Position numbers and translations under genes: made by a program
Notes under the pieces: model-generated
What the model saw: the letters and a program-made list of their open reading frames with translations, nothing else
Database searches by the model: none
Told to the model about the DNA's origin: nothing
Assembly: GCA_030446775.1 (NCBI GenBank)
Contig: JAUJMQ010000024.1
Coordinates: 1-32,819, forward strand
From: Egibacteraceae bacterium
Lineage (GTDB): Bacteria; Actinomycetota; Nitriliruptoria; Euzebyales; Egibacteraceae
Direction of reading: 5' to 3'
DNA length: 32,819 bases
Shown: piece after piece, positions 16,192 through 23,336 of the stretch
Layout of the letters: every line of letters starts with the position of its first letter
Numbering within the stretch: the stretch's first letter is position 1

Positions 16192-17733
16192 CTAGGGCTG
16201 GGTCAGCACCCAGCCCGTGTGCGGAGGCAGCGGGACCGTCGAGCGGACGGTTCCGTCCAGGTCCCGCAGCGGCGAGGGCAGGTCGACGCGCATCGCGCGG
16301 TCGGTCGGGTTGACGAACACCCGCCCGCGCGCGAACGACCGCTGGTACAGACCGTTGACCTCGCTGTAGCGGCCCTGCGGCCGGCCGAGGTCCACGCTCC
16401 ACCAGCGGTGGGAGTCGGTCGTGTCCTCGTTGCGCTCGCCGCTGAACGTGAAGCGGTGATCGCCGTCGTCGCCCAGCAGGAACGACGCGTAGGCGTACTG
16501 GTGCCATTCCTTCTCCTGCGCCGCGGTGGCGTTCACCCACACCTTCGTGACGGTGAAGACGCGGTCACCGCGGCTGGCAGCGTCGACGAGCATGTCGACG
16601 TCGGCCTTCCACTGCTGCTCACTGCGGTAGGAGTTGACGCCCTGCGTCGACGTGCGCATGAACGTCTCGGCGATGCCCCCGTCGGACACTTCGAGCAGCG
16701 GCCTGGTCGGCGCGCTGTTGCTGAAGTAGGTGTAACCGTTCATGAGGCCGTTGATCGTCAGCGTGTCCGGCGCGACGCGGTTGCGCATCTGGCGGGCGAG
16801 GTTCACCGTGTCACGGATCCACTGGGCGTCGGTGTAGGGCTGGCCGGTGGCCTTGTTGATCGGGTGGGCCCCCTGCCCCAACGTCCCGTGGCCCAGGTTG
16901 TCGACCGAGCAGCCGTCGTAGCCGTTGCTGGCGATGCGCTCCTCGCACTGCTGCACACGGTTGGCGATCCAGCCCGGGTTGCTCGGATCCATCATCCACA
17001 GGTTGTAGTTGTTCAGGATCTTGCGGCCGCCCCGGTCGTACAGGTACCACGAGGCCGGGTACTTGTCGCGCTCGTTGTTCTGGGCGTAGACGCCGTTGAC
17101 GTAGTTCAGCAGCAACAGGTCCGGGTTGGCCTGCCGCATCATGCCGACCTGTCCGCGGTAGCTGTCGGGCAGCGCGACGATGAGGTCGACAGCCTTGGCA
17201 TCGGCGATGGCCTGTGCGTCGCTCCAGTTGTGGGTGTTCGCCTCGTTCTCGATCGTCCAGCCCCGCGGGTGGGCGCTGTACGGGCGGGCGGGACCGGGGC
17301 CCGGGTTGGGATCCGGTCGCGGCGGCTCCTCCTCCTCGCCCGACCCGTTCCCGATGTCGGCGCCGAGGGTGTAGCTGGCCGCGCCTGAGCGCGCCTTCAC
17401 ACCGAGGGTCCACACGCCCCTCCAACGGGCGTTGTAGGTCAGTGTCTCCGACGTGCCTTGGTGGCCGACCGCCGAGGCGACGATGCGGCCTGCAGGGTTG
17501 CGCAGGTGCAGGTTGAGGTTGGCGTCCCCCCGTGACCAGTCCAGCACGGCCGAGATCTCACCGGGTGAGTCGAGGCGGAACTTGTGGGCCACCCAGTCCG
17601 TTCCCTGAGCGGCGGCGTAACCCGACCAGTTGAGGTCGGCCGCGTGGGCGATGGCGAACTGCGAAGGGAGGGCCACCGCGACGAGGAAAAGGACCGTCGC
17701 AGCGCGGGCAAACAGATGCCGGTTCATATTCAT
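16192..17733 (-). CDS. Secreted GHL15-like putative glycoside hydrolase, paralog 1
   Basis: About 513 residues. Signal peptide (residues 1-31, ending AIAHA), a PPC-like beta-sandwich (~32-125, WSGYAAAQGTDWVAHKF to GAASYTLG), an acidic/proline linker (GSGEEEEPPRPDPNPGPGP), then a ~360-residue TIM-barrel-type catalytic region. The core blocks GYDGCSVDNLG, NGLMNGYTYF, IAETFMR and VTKVWVN recur in the two paralogs. They resemble the hypothetical glycosyl hydrolase family 15 (GHL15); the Asp of VDN and Glu of AETF are the best catalytic candidates by analogy. The substrate is unknown, with an extracellular polysaccharide inferred. The start may be the ATG at 17733 or the one at 17727, which is better spaced from CCAGG. 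Confidence 0.75.
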   Translation of the reverse strand: MNMNRHLFARAATVLFLVAVALPSQFAIAHAADLNWSGYAAAQGTDWVAHKFRLDSPGEISAVLDWSRGDANLNLHLRNPAGRIVASAVGHQGTSETLTYNARWRGVWTLGVKARSGAASYTLGADIGNGSGEEEEPPRPDPNPGPGPARPYSAHPRGWTIENEANTHNWSDAQAIADAKAVDLIVALPDSYRGQVGMMRQANPDLLLLNYVNGVYAQNNERDKYPASWYLYDRGGRKILNNYNLWMMDPSNPGWIANRVQQCEERIASNGYDGCSVDNLGHGTLGQGAHPINKATGQPYTDAQWIRDTVNLARQMRNRVAPDTLTINGLMNGYTYFSNSAPTRPLLEVSDGGIAETFMRTSTQGVNSYRSEQQWKADVDMLVDAASRGDRVFTVTKVWVNATAAQEKEWHQYAYASFLLGDDGDHRFTFSGERNEDTTDSHRWWSVDLGRPQGRYSEVNGLYQRSFARGRVFVNPTDRAMRVDLPSPLRDLDGTVRSTVPLPPHTGWVLTQP

Positions 17734-17985
17734 CCTGGCGTCGACTGCAGTTGAAAGCCCGCGGGGCAGGGGATGTCTCCCGCCAATTCGGCGGCCGCGC
17801 GACAGCAGAACTTCCAGGGCAATGCCGTCGCCGACCGTGCTCCGAAGAGGACGGGCCCCGCACACCCGCGGACGGACATGCGCCGAAAGGAGTAGCAGAC
17901 GCAGCAGGGCAGGCCCAATCTGCCCATCTGTTCGCGCCCACAGGTGGAACGACGGCAGCGTCACGCGCCGTATTCGTTGTGCACG

Positions 17986-18046
17986 CGCTCACGCGATTCG
18001 CTACCCGACCGGGGGGCGCCGGGATCACCCCCAGTGAAACGAATCG
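17986..18046 (-). other. Candidate structured leader RNA, weakly c-di-AMP-riboswitch-like
   Basis: In the ~410-base gap before paralog 1. On the minus strand GATTCG pairs with CGAATC around an inner region CACTGGGGGTGATCC, CCCCCCGG, TCGGGTAG. This recalls the 3' half of ydaO-type c-di-AMP riboswitches (GGGGTGAATCC, GGGTAGG, GAATCCG), but one A is missing and the 5' half is not recognisable. The rest of the gap (17734-17985) shows no gene or clear promoter. Confidence 0.2.
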
Positions 18047-18091
18047 GGGGGGCGCTCACGCGCGCTCGGCGCACAGGCCGGCCGCGTCCGG

Positions 18092-18107
18092 GCCCCTGTG
18101 ACGGGGC
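18092..18107 (-). terminator. Possible terminator hairpin after the nucleotidyltransferase gene
   Basis: GCCCC and GGGGC pair around a TGTGAC/GTCACA loop, ~35 bases past the stop at 18143. It is short, with no U-tract. Confidence 0.3.
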
Positions 18108-18142
18108 GGCCTTGCGTTTGCCCGCCGCGCGGCCATTGTCGC

Positions 18143-19387
18143 CTACGCCGCGGGCGGCTCCGGGGAGCCGCCGACCTGCTGCAGGTAACGCGCCCGGGCG
18201 TCTTCGTCGCCGCCAGGCGCGAACACGGCCGGCGTGCCCGCCGTCGTGTCACCGCCGGCCAGACCCGCCACGCGCCTGGCCAGGCGGGAGGTGACGTCAC
18301 CGGTCGTCAGCCGCGCGGACACCGCCGCGAGGCAGGCGGCGGCCGAGTCGCGCAAGCTGGGCAGGACCACTGGCGTCAGGGCGGGAAGGCGCGGCGGAAC
18401 CTCCAGCGACCAGGAGGCGGCGGCGCGTCGCACGGCCTCGCGGCGTAGCCGGGACGGCGCGAGGGCCGTGACGACCTCCGGCGGCAGCGACGCTCCCAGC
18501 GTGCGCTGGACGCGCAGTAGCATCGCCGCGACCGGGAGGGCGACGCGCCACCGGTGAGCTGTCGCGACGACGTCGTCCCAGTCCGGAGCGTCCGTGGCAA
18601 GCGCACGCTCGATATCCTTCAGCCACAGCAGCCTCCTGCCGCCCGGCAGGGCGGCGTGCAGGCACAGGTGCAGCAGCGTGTCCACCGGGTGCAGCGTGGA
18701 CACCGTGCGCCCTCCCAGCCTGACCCGCCGGCTGCGGCCGAACAGGGCGTCGCCTGGGACGGCGACCGTGCGTCGCACCGCGGCGCGGTTGACCAGATGC
18801 CAGTGGACGTCGGCCGGCGTGCCCAGGCGCAGCCCGATGTGCACCTGGCCCCGCTCCTCGCGTGCCAGCAGGTTCCAGTTGGTGTCGAGCACGCGCAGGC
18901 CGCTGCGCTCCAGCGCCACCACCACGTCCGCGAACGCGCGGCGCGGCACGAGCACGTCGAGGTCACCGTAGCCACGCAGATCCGGGCGGGTGTAGAGCAG
19001 CTCGCTGAGGACCGGGCCCTTGAAGACCAGCCACGGCACTCCTGGGGGGAGCGCGTCGCCGAGGGCGTCGAGGTCGGCCAGTGCGCGGACGTGACCCATG
19101 GCGGCCGAGCGGTAGGCCTCGCCGAGGTCGTCCATGACGGCGGCGTCGACGTCGGGCAGGCCGCGCAGGGTGAGATAGGACAGGCTGTCGACGCCGTGGG
19201 CAGCGGCGGCGGCGCGCAGCCCGGACAGGTCGCGTCCCGCGACGAGCGGCCCCAGGGGCGCGAGCGGAGCCGACCAGTCGTGCTCGGCGGTCGACGCCTT
19301 GAGGACGGTGGCGATCTCGCCCGACGTCAGCGTCGCCCGGTGGCGGCCCCGCCGCACCGTTCCCGCGGTCGGCGCGGGGTTGCCCAT
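18143..19387 (-). CDS. Nucleotidyltransferase-fold protein (NTP_transf_5 type)
   Basis: About 414 residues. The centre carries the signature of the uncharacterised nucleotidyltransferase family PF14907: PWLVFKGPVLSELLY, then RGYGDLDVLVPRRAF with the paired metal-binding aspartates, then VDVHWHLVNR-like VHWHLV and the TLHPVDTLLHLCLHAAL helix. Members of this family are found in surface-polysaccharide and PqqD-linked peptide clusters, and the true substrate is not known. The ATG at 19387 (MGNPAPTAG) gives the likely start; a GTG 30 bases further in is an alternative. A TACGAT box lies 80 bases upstream. Its stop is followed by a GC hairpin. The PqqD-like gene at 14840 is a likely functional partner. 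Confidence 0.8.
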   Translation of the reverse strand: MGNPAPTAGTVRRGRHRATLTSGEIATVLKASTAEHDWSAPLAPLGPLVAGRDLSGLRAAAAAHGVDSLSYLTLRGLPDVDAAVMDDLGEAYRSAAMGHVRALADLDALGDALPPGVPWLVFKGPVLSELLYTRPDLRGYGDLDVLVPRRAFADVVVALERSGLRVLDTNWNLLAREERGQVHIGLRLGTPADVHWHLVNRAAVRRTVAVPGDALFGRSRRVRLGGRTVSTLHPVDTLLHLCLHAALPGGRRLLWLKDIERALATDAPDWDDVVATAHRWRVALPVAAMLLRVQRTLGASLPPEVVTALAPSRLRREAVRRAAASWSLEVPPRLPALTPVVLPSLRDSAAACLAAVSARLTTGDVTSRLARRVAGLAGGDTTAGTPAVFAPGGDEDARARYLQQVGGSPEPPAA

Positions 19388-19454
19388 CGTGGCCGTCCAG
19401 TCGTCGAGGTGTCGTCGGGGCGCCGCGCCGCCGTCCGGCTCCCGGACGCGCAAC

Positions 19455-19484
19455 GGCCCGGGCCGCATCGTACGGGCCCGGGCC
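19455..19484 (-). promoter_or_regulatory. TACGAT -10 box flanked by two GGCCCGGGCC palindromes
   Basis: On the minus strand GGCCCGGGCC, CG, TACGAT, GC, GGCCCGGGCC. The -10 box (19467-19472) sits exactly between two copies of the same 10-base palindrome (19455-19464 and 19475-19484). This would be a natural repressor site over the promoter of the nucleotidyltransferase gene. The regulator is unknown. Confidence 0.45.
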
Positions 19485-19494
19485 GCCTGGCCCC

Positions 19495-19522
19495 CCGGAC
19501 GGCGGCCGAGGCCGCCGTCCGG
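19495..19522 (-). terminator. Terminator hairpin of GHL15-like paralog 2
   Basis: A perfect 13-bp stem (CCGGACGGCGGCC with GGCCGCCGTCCGG) and a 2-base loop, starting 12 bases past the stop at 19534. No U-tract, as is usual in high-GC actinobacteria. Confidence 0.75.
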
Positions 19523-19533
19523 GAGGGTGTCGC

Positions 19534-21257
19534 CTAGCTCGTGGTCAGGACTCGGCCGGTGCCGGCGGGCAGCGTGACCGAGGTGCGCGCGACGCCACCG
19601 AGGTCGACGTACACGCCACCGAGGTCGACGGTGACCGAGGTGCCGGTCGGGTTGACCAGGACCTTGCCCTTGGCGAAGGCGCGCTGGTAGACGCCGCCCA
19701 CCTTGGCGTAGCCGCCCAGCGGCGCACCGAGGTCGATGTCCCACCACGCGTGGCCCTCCGTCGGGTTCTCCGACCTGCCGCCGCTGAAGGTGAAGTGGTG
19801 GGTGCCGTTGTCACCGAGCAGGAAGGTGGCCAACGCGTACTGGTGCGCCTGGTCCTTCTGCGCCTGGGTCGCGTCGGTCCGCCACACCTTCGTCATGGCC
19901 ATGACCTGCTTGCCGCGGTTGCCGGCCTCGACGAGCATGTCGACGTCCTGCTTCCACGCGCTCTCGGGGCGGGGAACCGACGTCATGGTCTGCATCGCCG
20001 TGCGGACGAACGTCTCCGACAGCCCCATGTCCAGGGGCGTGAGCAGCTGCGCCGTCGAGGCGCTCGCGTCGAAGTACGCGCGGCCGTTCATCAGGCCGTT
20101 GGCGTTGACCGGCTTCGGCGCGACGTGCCTGGCGACGGCACCGGCCAGCGCCGAGGTCGCGCGGATCCACTCGGCGTTGGTGAACGCCTTGCCGGTGGCC
20201 GGGTTGATCGGCTGGCCCGACACGGACGCGGGGCTGAGGGTCCCCCAGCCGAGGTTGTCCAGCGAGCAGCCGTCGTAGCCGTTGGCGTTGGTGAACTCGG
20301 CGCAGGTCTGCGAGCGGTTGGCGATCCAGCTGGGGTTGGTGGGCTGCATCATCGTCAGCCCCCAGTCGTTGACGATCTTGCGGCCGTAGGCGTCGCGGGC
20401 GTACCAGGACTCGGGGTAGGTCTCGCCCTTCATCGCGTAGACGCCGTTGAGGTAGTTCAGGATCACGAGGCTGGGGTTGGCGGCGCGCATCTTGGGCACC
20501 TGGCCGCGGTAGCTGTTCTTCAGCGCGACGATGACGTCGTGCTCGCGAGCGGCGTGGATCGCCTGCGCGTCGGTGTAGACGTGGACCGGCGACTCGTTCT
20601 CGATGGCGAAGCCGCGCTCGGTGTCACCGCTGGGGGCGACCGGGCCGGGGGTCGGGGTCGGCTCCGGCGTCGGCTGCGGTGCCGGCGTGGGGTCGGGCGT
20701 CGGGGTCGGCTCAGGCGTGGGGATGGGGTCGGGCGTCGGGGTGGGGTCCGGCGTCGGGGGGGTCCGGCGTCGGCGCCGGGGTCGGGGCCGGGGTGGGGGC
20801 GGGGGCGGGGCGGGGCGGGGGGCGGGGCGGGGGCCGGGGTGGAGGAGGTCGTCTGCTCCACGGTCAGGACGTAGCCGGAGCCACCCTGGCGCGCCCAGAC
20901 CCGCAAGGACCATGTTCCGGTCGTCGGCACGTTGGTGGTGATCCGCTCGGGGCGCAGGGTGGTGGAGGAGGCGACCGCCGTTCCGGCCGGGTTGCGCAGG
21001 GTCAGGTCGAGGTTGCCCAAGGGGGCGTCCCAGCGCAGCGTCGCCTTCACGGTCGTGCCGGCGGCGAGGCTGATCTGGTGGACCTTCGAGCGCACGCCCT
21101 TGACCCTGACGTTGCCGGTGAAGCGGGTGACGGTGGTCGACGAGGTGGCGGAGGTCGCGGCACTGGCGGGCAGCGCCGCGGGGACCATGGCCGCCGCGGC
21201 GATGGCCGCGGCGACCAGCGGAGAGGCGAGCGAGAACAGCTTCTTGCGGATACTCAC
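19534..21257 (-). CDS. Secreted GHL15-like putative glycoside hydrolase, paralog 2, frame broken in linker
   Basis: About 574 residues once corrected. A signal peptide (SIRKKLFSLASPLVAAAIA to ALPASA), a PPC-like module (RFTGNVRVKG to SGYVLTVEQ), a long Thr/Pro/Asp linker (TPTPDP repeats), then the GHL15-like domain. The conserved blocks are GYDGCSLDNLGWGTL, NGLMNGRAYFD, LSETFVR and MTKVWR. The GTG start has AAGGAT ten bases upstream. Reading frames change twice within the G/C-homopolymer linker (~20750-20830), net one base short of a multiple of three, most likely sequencing slippage. The gene lies downstream of a c-di-GMP riboswitch and ends in a strong hairpin, so it is a separate, second-messenger-controlled transcript. 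Confidence 0.78.
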
Positions 21258-21366
21258 GCGAAATCACATCCTTGGCCGCGCTCTCCGCAGTGGGAGGCGC
21301 GGCTCGTCGCAGTGGGCGCGCGGTGCCGACGTCGAGCGTCGGACCGCCAGGTCCTGGACGGGCCCG

Positions 21367-21388
21367 CCGCGTCCCGGCAGGGACGCGG
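21367..21388 (-). promoter_or_regulatory. Hairpin in riboswitch expression platform
   Basis: CCGCGTCCC and GGGACGCGG form a perfect 9-bp stem with a TGCC loop, ~28 bases past the aptamer and ~110 bases before the start codon. It is a candidate terminator or anti-terminator target of the riboswitch. Confidence 0.45.
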
Positions 21389-21415
21389 CAAGGGAAAGGA
21401 ATCGAGAAGACCCCC

Positions 21416-21500
21416 TTCGGCAGCCCGGCTGCCATGGCCCTCTGACGAGGGCGACAGGCCCTGGGCTTTGCGACCCCGGCCTTTCGACCGGGTGTGCCCT
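21416..21500 (-). ncRNA. c-di-GMP-I (GEMM) riboswitch aptamer
   Basis: Read on the minus strand, the conserved GEMM elements appear in order and spacing. They are AGGGCACACC, a stem capped by a GAAA tetraloop (CGGTCGAAAGGCCGGGG), the hallmark CGCAAAGCC, GGGCCT as tetraloop receptor side, a variable stem (CGCCCTCGTCAGAGGGC), and GGCAGCCGGGCTGCCGA closing P3. They align nearly base for base with the Vibrio Vc2 aptamer core. The riboswitch lies ~160 bases upstream of GHL15-like paralog 2 and in the same orientation. Whether c-di-GMP turns the gene on or off is not decidable here. The promoter upstream (21500-21730) is not obvious. Confidence 0.9.
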
Positions 21501-21729
21501 TTCGATGGAGCTTCCGTCGCGCACTTGTGGAATCGGCGCGCCGGAGGCCTCCTTGAGCAACGGCGGGCCGACTCGTGCGCACAGCGGACGTGGGTGAGAC
21601 GGCGCTCCCCCCCGACCGGGAGGCCGGTGCCAGGGCGTTCTCGGCCGTCCCCTGCGGCCCGCCGCTGCGGTGGCACCCGGCCCGTCGCAGCCCGCGGACG
21701 GCGACTGCCCAGGAGGACGCCTACACGCG

Positions 21730-21763
21730 CGACGGCCCCGCGGCGCACGCCGCGGGGCCGTCG
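21730..21763 (-). terminator. Terminator hairpin of GHL15-like paralog 3
   Basis: A perfect 16-bp stem (CGACGGCCCCGCGGCG with its complement) and a two-base loop, ~38 bases past the corrected stop. It is the strongest hairpin in the window. It separates paralog 3 from the riboswitch transcript; the remaining gap (21501-21729) holds no gene. Confidence 0.8.
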
Positions 21764-21800
21764 AACCGGCCCCGTCGGGGGCGGCCGGTGGTCGAGCGGG

Positions 21801-23065
21801 TCAGCCCTGCGTGAGGATGCGTGCGCGGTGGGGCGCAGCACCACACGCCTGACCGCCTCACCGGACAGCGAGCGATACGTCGAAGGCAGCGTCACCCGCC
21901 GGCGCGAGGTGCCCGGGTTGACGAGCACCAGCCCACGCGCGAACGAGCGGCGGTAGACCCCACCCACCTTGGCGTAGCGCCCCAGCGGACCCCCGAGGTC
22001 CACGGCCGCCCAGCGGTGGTTGCGCGTCGGGTCGGCGCCCTGGCCGTAGCTGAACGTGAAGCGGTTGCCGCCGTCGTCGCCGAGCAGGAACGACGCGAGG
22101 GCGAACTCGTGCAGGCGGCGCTTGCGCGCCGACGAGCCGGCCGCCCACGCCTTGGTCATGACCAGCGCGCGCTGTCCGCGCCGCTCAGCGTCGGCCAGCA
22201 GGTCGACGTCCTGGCGCCACGCCGACTCTGGGCGGTGGGAGTCGATCGGCTGCCACGCGCTGCGCATCCACGTCTCGGCCATGGCGAAGTCGACCGAGCG
22301 CAGCAGCGCCGACGTGGGCGCGACCGTGTCGAAGTAGCGGTCGCCGTTGACCAGGCCGTTGACGGCCAGCGGCGCCGACGCGACCCGGCGGCGCACCGTG
22401 GACGCCAGCCGGGTCGTCGCGCGCAGCCAGGCGCGCTCCGTCCACCGCCTGCCGCTGCGCGGGTCGATCGGCGCGCCCGACAGCGAGCCGCGCCACAGCG
22501 TCCCCGAGCCCAGGTTGTCCAGCGAGCAGCCGTCGTAGCCGCTGGCGCGCAGGAACTCCTTGCACGTCCGGACCCGGTCACGCACCCACTTGCGATTCGC
22601 GGGGTTCATCATCCACAGACCCCAGTCGTTGCGGACCTTGTCGCCGTGCCGGTCCCGCAGGTACCACGACGATGGGTAGGTTGACCGCTCGGTGCGCTGA
22701 GCGAAGGCGCCGTTGAGGTACACCATGAGCCGCAGGTCCGGGTTCGCGCGGCGCATCGCGTCGACGTGGCCCCGGTAGCTGTTGCGCAGCGCCACCACGT
22801 AGTCGTGGCGGCGCGCCGTGCGGACCTCGGCGCGGGTGTGGACGTGGTCTGGCGCCTCGTTCTCGACCGCCCAGCTGCGGCCCGCGGCGACGCCCAGGCC
22901 CCGGCGGGTCGCCAGCGACGGGCGCGCCCCGCGCTCGACGTCGGCGGGGCGGGCGGTCGCGTCAGATGAGCCGGCGCGGGTGGTGGCGGCGGCGGGGCCG
23001 GCGACGACAACGGCGACCGCGCTTGCGGCGAGCAGCAGCGCGATGGGGCGGCGGGGGACGGACAT
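21801..23065 (-). CDS. Secreted GHL15-like putative glycoside hydrolase, paralog 3
   Basis: About 421 residues. A signal peptide (SVPRRPIALLLAASAVAVVV to AAA), a short low-complexity spacer, then directly the GHL15-like domain: no PPC-like module and no proline linker. Conserved blocks are GYDGCSLDNLGSGTL, VNGLVNGDRYFD, MAETWMR and MTKAWA. Near 21831 the frame shifts in a CCCC run. Adding one C gives a C-terminus ARILTQG and a stop at 21801, matching VLTQP and VLTTS in the paralogs; without it the frame reads on past the terminator. Upstream (23066-23300) I see no gene and no clear promoter. Confidence 0.78.
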
Positions 23066-23304
23066 CGTCGGACTCCATACGGATCGGCGGGACGAACTGG
23101 TCCCGACGACCCGGTGGAGAGCGGACGGCGACGACCGGACCGCGCTGCCGCCTCGGGGCGCGCCCGGCGGCTCGGCCTGGGCGCGGCGCCGACGGTGGGC
23201 GTCAGGCCCTCTTCGTCTCGGAACCGCGCCGGGGCACCTTGAGCCGGCGGTGCCCGGCGCGCGCGGTCAGCGTCCTTCGCGCGCGGCGACGCCGGGCCCC
23301 GGGG

Positions 23305-23324
23305 GGACCGGCGCCGGCCGGTCC
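23305..23324 (-). terminator. Terminator hairpin of propeller gene B1
   Basis: GGACCGGC and GCCGGTCC form an 8-bp perfect stem with a 4-base loop, 12 bases past the stop at 23337. Confidence 0.6.
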
Positions 23325-23336
23325 GCCCGCCCGTGG

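Noticed and set aside
21254-21800. Extension of GHL15-like paralog 3 as an Arg-rich C-terminal domain
   Set aside because: It would run through a 16-bp terminator hairpin and the riboswitch; a one-base correction restores the C-terminus seen in both paralogs.
23150-23265. A second GEMM-like aptamer before paralog 3 (GGGCAC, then GAAGAGGGCCTGACGCC)
   Set aside because: The CGCAAAGCC hallmark and the AGCCGGG element are absent and the stems do not pair; resemblance is limited to short GC words.
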